Below are positions 10,761-23,500 of a stretch of DNA of 64,000 bases, one piece after another. Every line of letters begins with the position of its first letter. The stretch's first letter is position 1. Under the pieces are notes generated by a model. It was not told the DNA's origin. It did no database searches and saw only the letters and a list, made by a program, of their open reading frames with translations. The DNA is from Salticus scenicus. Taxonomy: Eukaryota > Arthropoda > Arachnida > Araneae > Salticidae. Where the stretch lies: NCBI GenBank assembly GCA_963930645.1, contig OZ005653.1, positions 114,978,259 through 115,042,258 on the forward strand, in the 5' to 3' direction. The position numbers and the translations under genes are program-made.

Positions 10761-11768
10761 TTTTGAAAATTTGCATTTTTCACACATATTTGCAGCCCTG
10801 TATATCAAAAACTAAAAAAGAAAAGGGTCTTATTAATTGGCATACATGCATTTCTCAATAGTACAAGTAAGTGAGCCCAATTTCATAAAAATCTGAGGGG
10901 ATCAGGTAAAAAATGCAAGTTTTTTGTTTTGATTTCACATGGAATGACCAACTTATGTATTTATTTATTTTATTGTACTAATTTATTACTCATTTAGTCA
11001 CACTTAAATACCTAGTGATAACTACATATTTTTATATGATAAATCTATACTAGTTTCAGTTTAATATCCATTTTAAATATATACATATGAGGTGATATAA
11101 ATCCGATATAAATATTTTCTTTCAAACTTTATATATTTGTTTGATAGTAAATTTTGTATACTTATATAGTCATACAAAAAAAAATTAAAAAAAAAAAAAG
11201 AAAGAAAGAAATACTTCGAAAACTGTATCAGATTATTGCTTTTTAATTACGTAGAGGTTTAATCACAGTGAATTTCAACATCAAACTTTACGCTTAACTT
11301 TGCATCATTCTGGTTTAGAATTTCTAATCGCATACAATCCTCACTTGGAAATACCATGCATAATTCTCTATAGAAACTCACATATTGAATATATCGAAAC
11401 ATTTCAGAGAATTCTGTCAATTTCAGTTTAGAGAAATCGAATACATGCATCAGAAACAGATGTTATATATTTCTGGATATTTCAACAGAAATGCTTCATC
11501 AAAATTAATTTCAGCCCTTTTATTTGCGAAATAATGAAAAAAAAAATGTTGAAATTGAATAAATTCTCAGACAACATTCCATTTGATTACATTCTAGGAT
11601 TTTAAATTAATAACGTAAAAACATCAAATATGTTTCAGAAACTAATTACAAGATTAAAACAATGGCAGTAATTAACGATTATATAAAAACAAAAAGGCCA
11701 TTTACTTTTCCAAGTAATAGGTGTATCATTATATACAAAAGAGAATAAAATGTAGTACGAAAGGACTA

Positions 11769-11824
<56 letters not shown>

Positions 11825-12090
11825 TATATATTTATGCGGTAACTCTGTTTCATAAAGTTTTTACTTTTGTGTTTTGATACAATACCCTTGGTTGTTTTTA
11901 TATCCATTAAATTGTATTTTGGCGATGAAGTAAAATGGCGATCATAATCGCACTAGTGAATATCTTGGCAAGAAGCGTCCGAACTACTTTGTCAATGGTC
12001 CTATAATAAATGTGTTCCATTTATGCAAGAGGAAAAAAAGAAAAACATTTTTAAATCGTTTAAATACACAAAAAAAGGAAAAAAATATAT
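10761..12090. other. AT-rich spacer with (TA)n
   Basis: A (TA)n tract of about 49 bp at 11773-11821. ORFs around it are translated microsatellite. No other feature seen. Confidence 0.5.
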
Positions 12091-12093
12091 ATA

Positions 12094-12240
12094 GGGGAGA
12101 CCCGTGTACCTAGGGCCATCATGTACCTAGTGCCACACCACTTTATTTGAATAATATTTAATTTTAAGTTTTAATATTCAAATGGGCGAGTAACAACACC
12201 AATTGCTACTTTTACAACTACTTTGGAACTTTTAAGGCAC
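12094..12240 (-). mobile_element. Fragment of a GGGGAGACCCGTG-ended pogo-like element
   Basis: Begins GGGGAGACCCGTGTACC and continues CATCATGTACCTAG. It then follows, in inverse orientation, the last 140 bp or so of the complete element at 35832-37488 (shared: CCACTTTATTTGAATAATA, then GTAACAACACCAATTGC, ACTACTTTGGAA). Similarity stops near 12240 and no second terminus is found, so this is an end fragment. Preceded by TATATA, which contains the expected TA. Confidence 0.85.
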
Positions 12241-13172
12241 CACGTTCATAAAGATTGTGTTTTATTTCGAGTTAATTGATCACTTAAGCATAAAAATTTG
12301 CTCGACTGTTTGAAAAATTATGCACCTCCGTACCATAATGTACGGAGAATGTGTCACTGCTTTTAAAGTGCGATTTTCATTAAGTCGGTCATATATTCGT
12401 TGTCAGATCTGCTTGTTTTATTTAGCTCGAAATAAGTTAAACTTCAGTCATCAAAGAGAACTGGCTCAGCCTAATAATTAACTAATCATTTTTTTTTTTT
12501 TTTTAATTTCTTCAGCCTTCTGAGATCATGCTTTCCTGATTCTCTGCACTGAGAATGGAATTTTTCAAATTTTCTGTCATTTAAACCTTCTTTGTTTCAT
12601 AGTTGCTGTACTTTAGTTAATGAAATTATGCTGCTAAACACTTTTTCTGAATCTCTTTTATGTTTTAAATGTAATACATACCGATTTTATAAGAAATGGC
12701 TTTTTAACTTACGGTCATCACGCTTGGATGAGCAACATGGCTGCCTAAAACCAAATTTCCAGTTTAAACGGCCAAAAATTTTTATATCTTTCTAAAATAC
12801 CCTTTACCAATATTTCGTTAACATTTAATTATTTTGTCATGTCACGTATTAATATATATATATATAATTTTCTTTCAAAAAGTAATACTTTATGTAGCAT
12901 CGTTAACTGCCTAATTATTACCATTTTTGAAATAATTTCTAAAATTACAATTTTCCAGACAATTGCATTTTATTTTTAACACTGGACTCAAAGCTAAAGT
13001 GTATGTGGAGGACAACATTGTAAAATCGTTTTTTTTTTTTTTTTTTTTTTTTTTTGTCGCTTAGTGTATATATATATATATATATTTGTCTCTCCTTTTA
13101 AATAAATAAAAATTGTTGAACATTCATTTTTTTCCGACATGAGAATAAATATATATCCTTTTATGACAGGAA

Positions 13173-13205
<33 letters not shown>

Positions 13206-14725
13206 GTAGCATCGCTACGCTCGCATAAAATTTCCCTATAGTTTTAACATAAGAAATTATTCGTACGGTAGATATTACTTCTATAAAATTCAAAAATTCA
13301 AACTATATAACAAAATGCAACCAACATCGTTGCTTTCTTTATTCTATTCTATTTCTTAAAACAATTTTTATAGATGCCACACGCACAATTGCCACATGCA
13401 ACTTTAAATTTTACATCTACTTTTTAATATAGCACGCGATCATGTTTTATATAAAATTAAATCATTAAATTCATTTTTTTTACTTATTTTTATTTCATTT
13501 TGCACGAGCACTTTTTATTTCCTAATTCAAAATTATATATAGAAAAAAATTTTTTTTCGATAGTGTTTGTTTTGAAAGTGTTTGTTTCGATACTGATTAT
13601 TATTAATTATCTTTTCTTTTCTTTTCTTTTTCTTTCAAAAAAAAAAAAAAAATAAATAAATAAATAAATAAATGATTTTGATAAAATTCTGGCAAAAGCA
13701 GAATTTAGTTTACGACGGAAGATTATTAGATTTTTTTTTTTTTTTTTCTTTCAAATTATAACATCGCTTTCAAATTATTCAATTATATTTTCGATAAATT
13801 TTAGATTTCGATAAATGTCTAACTATCCGAAAACGACATCGCCAAAGTCCCAGATTGAGACTAATAGTTCTCAATCCTAAAATGATTTTAAGTTAAAATG
13901 GAATTTTTATTATCCTTTGAACCAATTACCGTTTATAATTATTATAATCATCAATCGATTATAATTATCTGTATATCAATTGATTATAATTATTTAGCGA
14001 ATTAAATCTGACATATTACATATATATGTGATAGATTCAAAATCGGCTACTGCAAATTTTCAGAATGTTGAAATCGCTGAAATTTCGTAGTTCTATGCTT
14101 TTTATTATATCTAGCATTAAATCATTACATGAAAATTTTAAAGAAATGCTTAATCCGGATAAATATATATATATATATTAATTTATTAAATTCTGGTATT
14201 ATTTAAACAATTTTCGATTTATATAAGTACATTTTTACTCTCATTTTACGGAAAAAGCTGTTCTAGTTAATATTAAACGATAAAAATTTTCATGCATATA
14301 TGACTTTCAAAATCTTATATTTGAAAATTCAAAATAAAAATTATGAAGGTTTTCATCACCATACATATTCAAAATCGTGTATTTCTTATATTAAAAATAG
14401 AGACGAAAATTCCACACAGTTCTAACTAATGGTACTTCAATTGCCTTCTCCAAAAACAACGCGCAATGAATAATTCAGTTTAATTTAAAGAGAAACACCA
14501 TTGATGTGTTAAAAAGTTTGACATCAAACAGCTTTTATGGAACTCCATATTTAGTGATACACGAATGGAATTTTTAATGTGATATCCAAATTTACATTGC
14601 ACAATAAATTAACTTTAATGAAATAATGAAATAATCTGAAATTCGTTTTAAAGTACTGGGAATATATTTTTTAATCCGAGCTACAATGGGTTTTGCAATT
14701 TTATTAACTTACATAATATTTAACG
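12241..14725. other. AT-rich spacer with several simple repeats
   Basis: Contains T-runs at 12489-12504 and 13029-13056, TA tracts at 12850 and 13064-13086, (AAT)n at about 13169-13204, (AAAT)n near 13652-13672 and a T-run at 13731-13747. No gene recognised; ORFs here are translated simple sequence. Confidence 0.5.
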
Positions 14726-14735
14726 TTATTTTTTA

Positions 14736-15130
14736 ACACGCTTTTATTAGCCTCACCTGTATGTATGTTTGTATGCATGTTTGTATGTATGTTTGTATGC
14801 TTGTATGTTTGTAACCGCTCTGAGAGCACACAAAAAATCTATATTGTAAAAAAAAAGGCTTTCCGTACGTGAACGCTGTGGCTGTGAGGTAAAGCTCCGT
14901 GCTACGAACCTAAAGGACTAGCGTTCGAGCCCAGTCAGGGGAGATATTTAAAAAATGTTTTTTGTTTAATTCTAAATTATTTTAATTATAGATTTAAATT
15001 TATGTAAATATTATGGTGTGTCACTCACACGATTTTTTCTAACCCTGCATTTTAATACTAAGATAGATATTTTGTGCTTTTTAGTTCACATTTATATAAA
15101 AACATGTTCTTTAATTTTTTAAAACTATAA
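14736..15130 (+). mobile_element. tRNA-derived SINE-like element, copy 1
   Basis: The body carries a polymerase III promoter-like pair: box A candidate TGGCTGTGAGG (14879-14889) and box B candidate GCGTTCGAGCC (14921-14931), 31 bp apart. Upstream is CACCTGTATGTATG with a GTAT-type microsatellite, then CCGCTCTGAGAGCA. Downstream is CCCAGTCAGGGGAGAT, a T-rich stretch and a conserved tail GGTGTGTCACTCACACGAT. The same order recurs at 15141-15485. The tRNA-like part is not a foldable tRNA by eye, so it is a retroposon head rather than a tRNA gene. Confidence 0.65.
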
Positions 15131-15140
15131 TATTATTATT

Positions 15141-15485
15141 AACACGCTTTTATCAACATCACCTGTATGTATGTTTGTAACCGCTCTGGGAGCAAACGAA
15201 AAATTTATATTGTAAAAAAAGACTTTCCCTACGTGAACGCTGTGGCTGTTAGGTAAAGCTCCGGGCTACGAACCTAAAGGTCTAACATTCGAGCCCAGTC
15301 AGGGGAGATTTTTAAAAATTGTTTTTGTTTTAATTAATTATTAAATATTTAAAAGTATATAAATATTATGGTGTGTCACTCACACGATTTTCTCTTACCT
15401 TGCATTTTAATGCAATAAAGATAGATATTTTGTGCAAGTTAGCTCTCATTTCAGTAAAATCGTGTTCTTTAATTTTTTTAAAGTA
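15141..15485 (+). mobile_element. tRNA-derived SINE-like element, copy 2
   Basis: Direct repeat of 14736-15130 at about 85-90 percent identity by eye. It has the same head AACACGCTTTTAT, the box A candidate TGGCTGTTAGG (at 15243), box B region ACATTCGAGCC (15283-15293), CCCAGTCAGGGGAGAT and tail GTGTGTCACTCACACGAT. The head microsatellite is shorter here. The tandem arrangement about 390 bp apart suggests a local duplication of a single insertion rather than two independent insertions. A related tail (CACACGACTTTCTCTTACC) also appears near 25983. Confidence 0.65.
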
Positions 15486-15950
15486 TAATTTTTTATCTTC
15501 TATGAATACATATTTATGTTGTATGCGTTAGGTATTTTTAAAATATTGACCATTTGGCACATTCATTGAGAAAACATTATATAACATAATAATTACTTGA
15601 CATTTTAAAAGATACTGTAAGAAAAAATAAATAAGTAAATAAATAAAATGCAAAATAATTTTTAAATATATGTCATTATGTCATACAAATTTCATATATT
15701 TTAAAACCAATACCAGGAAATTCTATTGCATAATTCATGATTAAAAAATTATATTATATCATCCAATTAACGCTTATGACACAGTTCTTGCAGATTGAGA
15801 AATTGGTAATTGGGTGACACTTGGCCATGACCATTTGCATTTAAAACATGGTTATTATGTTATATTATTGCAAAAAACTTATGGTTTCTAAAAAGCGGTA
15901 TACCTTAATAAATTTTAAAAGCAAATACACAAATTTTGTTCAAACTTAAA
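15486..15950. other. AT-rich spacer
   Basis: No feature recognised. Confidence 0.4.
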
Positions 15951-15952
15951 TA

Positions 15953-16089
15953 CACTGTAAAAAAAAAAAATAATAATAATAATAATAACTATTACCAGCT
16001 GCAAGAAACTCTCTGTGATTGGAGAAAATAATTATTTTCTTCAATCACAGAGAGTTTCTTGCAGCTGGTAATAGTTATTTTTTACAGTG
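15953..16089. mobile_element. Hairpin MITE with CACTGTAAAAAA ends
   Basis: Nearly the whole element is one inverted repeat: CACTGTAAAAAA ... ACTATTACCAGCTGCAAG on the left is mirrored by CTTGCAGCTGGTAATAGT ... TTTTTTACAGTG on the right, with the turn at ATAATTAT (about 16028). The arms differ only by an (AAT)n expansion on the left. TA flanks both ends (15951-15952 and 16090-16091). It is a 137-bp foldback MITE of mariner-like type, very young by its near-perfect arms. Confidence 0.9.
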
Positions 16090-16091
16090 TA

Positions 16092-16445
16092 GTTTGAAAA
16101 TTTGATCAGCCAGACAACGTTGTACCTTTAAGAAAGTGTAAACAAAGTATGTTTGCGTTTAGCATATCGATCGCACGCTTTATTTAAATGAAAATGTGTT
16201 TAAAAAAATGTGTTTAAAAATTTTCGAACATTAAATAAGCAGTCTAATTTTTTAGATAATATACAGGAATTAGGTGATGGTTGTCATCTTATCTACAGAA
16301 TTAGGCTTACAATGTAAGACAGAGCAAGGAGGGTTTACACACAATTCAACCGAATAACATAAAAAAATCCAAATATACTGTTTTTGTCGGACTATTGATG
16401 AATAATTTTAAATTCATTCAATTTTTATGCATTTCCATTATTTTT

Positions 16446-16476
<31 letters not shown>

Positions 16477-16700
16477 TGAGATAATTTGAAGAAACAACGG
16501 CAATAAAATCGAAAGAGGTATTTTGCACAATCGATCCTTACAGGATAGCTGTGACTGAGCATATGGGTAGAACACATTGCGCTTTATTATGATTGCTAGT
16601 AAATAGTATACAGTAATAATTGTACTGATATGATATTGTTGTAAGGTTTTTGTAAAGAAATATTTTTGTATTAGAAATTATATAAATTAAATGAGACATT
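16092..16700. other. Spacer with (TTTA)n
   Basis: A (TTTA)n tract at 16441-16473. No other feature recognised. Confidence 0.45.
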
Positions 16701-16707
16701 ACTATAA

Positions 16708-17195
16708 TTAAATTACATAAAAACCTTTTAAACTTGACTCATTACTGGGCCGTAAATTTTTCACCTGGGAGCCCAGGCCGCTTCGGTGGCTTCATCTGTT
16801 GTGAAGTTTACTTGAGACTGAAATCCGTGGGTGGTTCTCTCCGAGAGGTGTCGCCACGATCCATCTGGGGCCATTGCGCCCCTGTCATTGCACAAATTAG
16901 AATTTGTAGCTATTTCGATGGATTCGCGGAACATTGCGTAGTGATAGTTATTATAGTCAACCAATTTTTTAGTTTCGTTGAAGTTTATTTCAATATTTTC
17001 GCTATTATATGTTTTGCGAGAGCTGTATTTACTTTGCCAATTTTAATATTGTATTTATGCTCGTTGATTCTGGTTTTAATTTTCAGTCTCAAGTAAACTT
17101 CACAACAGATGAAGCCGCCGAAGAGGCATGGGCGCCCAGGAGAAAAATTTACGGCCCAATAATGAGGCAAATTTAAAAGGTTTTTATGTAATTTA
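16708..17195. mobile_element. Foldback element with about 115-bp GC-rich arms
   Basis: The left arm (about 16713-16823) and right arm (about 17082-17193) are inverse copies. Both contain ACATAAAAACC, TACTGGGCCGTAAATTTTT or its variant, CTTCGGYGGCTTCATCTG and TGAAGTTTACTTGAGACTG. The arms are far GC-richer than the surroundings. The roughly 260-bp centre (for example GGTGTCGCCACGATCC) is single-copy in the window. ORFs read on opposite strands share the same peptide (HYWAVNFSPG) only because of the inverted arms. No transposase; a MITE of unknown superfamily. Confidence 0.85.
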
Positions 17196-17199
17196 AATA

Positions 17200-18527
17200 T
17201 TTTGGCATTAGAATTGGATATTTCAATTTAATAATTAAAAATCAGGAAAATAAAAGGAATTTTAAAAGAATTAAATAGAATTATTTAGATTTTTTTTTTT
17301 TTCTTTAAGAATCAGAAAAATACAAGAACAGGTAAGATTATAAATTACATTAAATTACTTGTTGAAAACGTTTAACTGAAAAAGTTTAACAACATTTCCT
17401 TTTTAGTTTGAAAGGTTTTCTTGTTTGCTACTTATTTATTATTCATAAACGTAACATTTATTTTTGAAAATGGTGCTGCTTTCATCCAGCCACCTACGAC
17501 AAGTTAGCCCATTCGAGACGGATTGCATATCGTGTGCACGATGCATTTCCGAGTCATAAAAATGGGTAGCACACCGAATGTCCAATGATACATGACTGGT
17601 TCTGCCCACTTTTAAGCTCAGAATTAGCCCACAGTTTATTATTCATTACAGTTATTTTCTCAAAATTTTCCGCACAAAAATTTTGAGCCTAAATTTCATT
17701 TGGTTTAAAATCATTTTGATCCAGCTTTAGAATGTTTTACAGGATTTTAAGTTAACTTTTTTTTTACTGAAATTTAGATGATTACATCATTAAAAAGAAA
17801 TTTCAGAAGGCTGATATTTTTTGTTTGCATTCAATTTTATCGTTTCTGTTTAAGCAGTCCACGGCTGTACAAATCTGAGCATCAGACTAGAAAATGCTGC
17901 AGAATTAAACAAATATAAAATAACATTAAGTAATTTGCGAAAAATTTCCCATAATATAAAACTGGCACTAAATGCTACTAGAGGTGTGTCTTTTTTCGAG
18001 TGTTGCCACGCCTGAATAATACCTAATTTCGAATTCTGAGGGCGATTTCTAAAACAATTCGCTGTCGCGAATGAGTTAAACTATCCAAGTCACCTTTCGA
18101 AACTGTTTCTTAGTACAGTTCGAGGTATCAATAAACCCATCTTCATTGTTTTGTCATTATCAATAAGCTGCTTAATACCTTCTAGAATTGAAAGTAATGA
18201 AATCAGTTTAAACAATATCAACTTTTCTACATATACATACATATATTATGATATTTCATATTACCCAATAATTCTGCACACCGAAAGAAAACAATACGGA
18301 TGCTGAAAAACCTCTTCCCCTTACTCTATAAATGAATTTAAATAACCTGTACGAGATTCTCTAGATATGATATGACAATTTTTGATAGCTGCTAGAGTAT
18401 TTAGAGTATACATTTCTAATAACTGTTTTATAATATTGATTAGCAGATTTTGCTGCAATTAATGAACATAGTATTTATGAGTAAATGAAAATGTCGAGGA
18501 CAATTGTAAAAGATACAATCTTAGTAA

Positions 18528-18589
<62 letters not shown>

Positions 18590-19071
18590 GAAACTTAAGT
18601 TAAAATTTAGTTGTATTAAATTTTCTTAAGGTTAATTTATTATGAAACAATTTATAAAATTTTTGTTAATTAATAAGATAATATACTACATAAAAATTTA
18701 CTTGCGTAATTAGTAAAATTTGCTTTGTCTTTAACATTCATTACATTTTTTTTTTAAATTAATTATTATTATTATTATTTTCAATACAACGTATTTTTAT
18801 ATATAAATGAAACTTGAAGTAAGAAAAATACTAGCAATTCAACTATCACATGAAAAGATTATATTATTGTTATTATCACATACTACTGACATTTTGATCT
18901 TACAAGTACGTGCCATCTAAGATATCATATTAAAGAAAAAGAGATAAAAATGTTAGTAACCACACCTTTTTTTTATATTTCTTTATTGAACATTTTTTTT
19001 CCCATTCTAATAAAGTAAAAAAAAAAAAAAAAAAAAATAAGGCACATATGTTTTTAATATAATTTTTTTAT

Positions 19072-19108
<37 letters not shown>

Positions 19109-20414
19109 GAAAAAAAATAGGTTTTTTTCCTAGTTTTAAATTCAAAGTATTCGTCTTTATTTTTGAACTTATATATTGTTTTAGTATCCCATCATACTTA
19201 GGTAATAACTTAGATAATCGGGAAAATTTTCATCATTTTTTTTATTATTTTTTCACGTTTTGAGGAGTGATGATTTCGAAAATTGCAAAATCAATATGGT
19301 GTCCACCTGTAAGATATCACTGTGTTAGACTTGCAGTATTTTAGTGTCTTAGTGTGTTAGTTTTTACTCTGCATACACGATATCTGAAGAACAAATGATC
19401 GAAAAGAGGTCACACCAGCTCTGAAGTATTTCTTATTACATTGTCAAGAATGCTATTGGATTTCAGCATTTTAATTTTAAAACTTCGCAAATTATTTTAA
19501 ATTTACGATTTCTTTAGCATTGAAGAACGGGGGAAATTTTCGCTTAAACGCACATTAAAAGATTTTTTTTTCTTAACTGTAAAGATGTCATATCAGCTTT
19601 AAATATCAACTATAATGCCTAATGAACATAATAAACTATGAAAACGTAGCTTTACAAACTTCATAAACTTCTCCAAATTTATGATTTCCTTAAGATTGTG
19701 GATTGCCCATCTGCGCAGCACTAGTGCTACGTAAAACCCAATCATCCATTCTTAAGATAGTGGTATAGAGCACTATTTCATATAAATTGGCATTATGGGC
19801 ACGATCATTGCATTAGAAATTGTATGGAAATACACGAAAAATTAAATAAAAAACTAACTCCAAAAACATTAATTGACAAATTAGGATAAGGTAAATGTAT
19901 CAAAATAAACGGTGGATAGCCCATTATATGGGGTATTTCAGTTTGTTCTCGAGTCATGCGATCGGTAGGGTTTATTTGTCTTAGCTTGAATATAGTATTC
20001 TTTGTAGCAGAATTTTATATGAACAAATATATAATGGAGAAAATGAGCAGAATTCATTTATGCCAACTAGTGAAAATCATTTTCAAACTTAAAATGTTCT
20101 TAAAAGTGATATTATTCTTTACATTAAAAATAGAAAAATAGAACATTGTACACGCATTTTTTGTTCAGATTTTTAAAAGAATTATTCTGTTTTATTCATT
20201 GGATATTCCATGAATCGTACATCTTTTATGTATATACAAACTCGTATTTTAAATTTAGTCTTATGAAAGCTAAGCACCTTTTATTTATTTACTTTTTTTT
20301 ATGAATGTATTTATTAAAAAAAATTAACTTAAGAAAAACTTTCAGAAATGTCCATAATTTTATATGACAATTTTCAATATTAAATAATGTATTTCTTTAT
20401 AAATAAATAAATAA

Positions 20415-20453
<39 letters not shown>

Positions 20454-20560
20454 CGTGTGTGTGTAATATTTGACTACTCGTCTGTTAAATTTTCACTACT
20501 ATGTAAAATATTGACCGTTAGCTAATCTGCCTGAAATATACATAGAAGTATTTATACTAG
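17200..20560. other. AT-rich spacer with (TA)n tracts
   Basis: Holds (TA)n at 18533-18586, about 19076-19105 and about 20418-20450, an A-run at 19018-19037, and a mixed patch at about 17460-17640. No gene, RNA or mobile element recognised. Confidence 0.5.
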
Positions 20561-20565
20561 ATCGT

Positions 20566-23500
20566 TTTTAACCGACTTCAAAAAAGAAGGAAGGTTCTCA
20601 ATTCAAACCGTATGTTTTTTTTATGTTTGTTAGCTCATAACTTCTGAACGGATGCTCCGATTTTGATACTTTTTGTTTTGTTGAAAAGGTCTTGGTCTGC
20701 AATAGGTCCCATTGTAATATATTTACGATCTAAAGAAAATACAGGGTGCCCCAAAAAATCAGTCCCAACTCTTTTAACTGCTAAATGGCTGCAGCTATAG
20801 TGATAAAAATGGTATGTAAGTAAAGCAAAGTAGCCATGCAGTACAAGGTTAAACTGCTTGCAGCGCCACCTGGTGGAAAACAGCGGAGTTAGTGTTCCTA
20901 TCTCGAAAACGGTCTAAAGAAAAAGTGAATTACAAAGCTTAAGAGTATCACCGATTTAGTACAAAAAGATAGTTTGGACATTCATGCTAACGTTCCTATC
21001 TCGGAAACGGTTCAAGACAGGGGGAAAAAGTGAATTATAAAATTGCAGAGCATCATCGATTCAGTAGGAAAAGATAGTTTTGACATTGATGCTAAAAATA
21101 CAATGCTAAAAACGTGCATTTTTTTGTTCGCAATTTCTTACACTATACACACTTGAGCTACATTGCTCACGTTGTAGCGTAGCTGGTGAGACAAACGCTA
21201 TATAGTTCAAAATACGGTTACTGGATACTTTTTGTTTTGTTGTAGAGATCTTGGTCTGAAGAAGGTCCCATTATAACATCTAGTAGGTCCCATTATAACA
21301 TCTTTACAATCTAGAGAAAATAAAGCGCCATCTGGTGAAAAACAGCGGAACAAAAACGGTTCAAGATGGGAATAAAGTTAATTACGAAGTTGTAGAGCAT
21401 CATCGATTTACTACGAAAAAACAGTTTTCAGACATTATTGCTAAAAACAGAACGCTTAAAACGTGCAGTTGTTTGTTCGCAATTTCCTACACTGTGCACA
21501 CTTGAACTACGTTGCACACTTTGCAGCGTAGCGGATGACACGTATACTCTGTGGTTCAAAGTACTGTTACAGTAAACGGTCACATCAATTAGCGCAAAGT
21601 CGTTTTCAACCAACTTCAGAAAGGAGGGTGTTCTTAATTCGAGCTATGTGTTGTTGTTGGTGTTTGTAAGCTTATAACTTCGTAAGAGATACTCTAATTA
21701 ACCGACTTCAAAAAGGAAAGGTTCTCAATTCAAAGCGTATGTTTTTTGTTTTTGTTTTTGTTTGTTAGCTCATAACTGCTGAACGGATGATCCGATTTTG
21801 ATACTTTTTTTTGTTTTGTTGGAAAGGTCTTGGTCTGAAATAGGTCCCATTGTAAGATCTTTACGATCAAAAGAAAATACAGGGTGACCAAAAAAGTCAG
21901 TCCCGACACTTTTAACTGCTGAACAGCTGCAGCTATAGCCATAAAAGAGATATGTAGGTATAGTAAAGTGGACATACGCTACGCGATTCAACCGCCTAAA
22001 GCGCCACCTGGTGAAAAAGCGTGGAGTTAACGATCCTATCACGGAAACGTTTCAAGACAGGGGAAAAAAGTGAATTATAAAATTGCAGAGCATCATCGAT
22101 GAAGTACGCAAAGGTAGTTTAGACATTAATGCTAGAAACAGAACGCTTAAAACGTGCATTTGTTTCTTCACAATTTCCTATTTTGTGCACACTTGAACGA
22201 CATTGCATATGTTGTAGCGTAGCGGGTGACATTTATGCTATGTAAAATTCAAAGTATGGTTACTGTAAGCGGTCACATCGATTAACGCATAGACGTTTTA
22301 AACCGACTTCATAAAGGAAGAGGTTCTCAATACAAACCATGTTTCTCGTTGTTGTTGTTGAAAATTGTTAGCTTATAACTTCGTAAGAGATGATTTAATT
22401 TTAATACTTCTTTTGTTGTCGTAATGATCTTGGCCTGAAAAAGGTTTCATTATGATTTCATTAAGATATAAACAAATTACATTATACTCACAAAAGTCTG
22501 TTCTCACTCTAACTGCTGAACGCATGCAGCTACACTGGTAAAAGCAGTATGTAAGTATCGATGTTGAAACTTTTGTTCGTCAGCTGCAATGCATATTTTG
22601 CTCTTTGTTTGAACTTTACGCTGCGCAATTTCCAGCGCAGCGGGTGACACGTATTCACTGTAAAGTTCAATATATACGCCTAACAGAATTTTCGGTTGCG
22701 AATATAGCGTATCCGTTCTTTACATTTGTAAAGACTTTTTAATTTAACGTATGTTCGTTCAATACATAGTTTTTTGCTCATATCCGATAAAGGCAAGAAA
22801 AGTGACACAACTTAAAAATGCTGCATTTGAGAAAAATCAACATAAAACTTGACTAGAATAAAACTGGCACAACTGTTTCTCGAGTGGATAACTTTCTAGA
22901 TGGAGATGTAACTTTTTTGTTCACATTGGGTGCATTTCATGTATTTTTCAGTGACATAAACCATTTTTTGAGTAATGTCACTTTTCTTGGAATTTGTGAT
23001 TTGTGATACTTCCGTCGAACGTCTTCTGATGCTCTGCTGTATAAATAAGTTTTCACTGAAAAGAGAAAAATAAAATCTTTTTGTAAAAAAATAGAACCGA
23101 CTCCAAAAAGTAACTACAATTCAAACAACTAAAAATGAAAGAAAATTGGCAGAAAATGGAACTGTAAATTGCGCCTAAATGTATAAAATAATTTCCTTCG
23201 CCAAACAACCTATAACACTACAATTAATGATAACTTTTGAAGTCGGCGCAAAATTAAATAAAAATTAATACCTTCATTCAATACAAAAATCAAATCTTAT
23301 TCAAAATACCCATCTCACATTGTTACCTGCAAAACGCAGCCGAAAACTACTTTGATTAAAGAAAACAAATAAGATTTCGTAAGCAGCATAAGTTGGCGAA
23401 GATGCTGGTATCTGACGTCCTTGGTGAAAGAATAATCGCAAAATTATCTGTCAAACATATTTAATTTCTTTGGGATATCATAAATATTTTGATAAGGTAT

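Noticed and set aside
14879..14935. Possible tRNA gene
   Set aside because: Box A and box B candidates exist, but I could not fit acceptor and anticodon stems, and the unit is repeated with a retroposon tail, so it is a tRNA-derived repeat.
16734..17170. ORFs of 120 and 61 codons sharing HYWAVNFSPG on opposite strands
   Set aside because: They read the inverted arms of a foldback element and are not genes.
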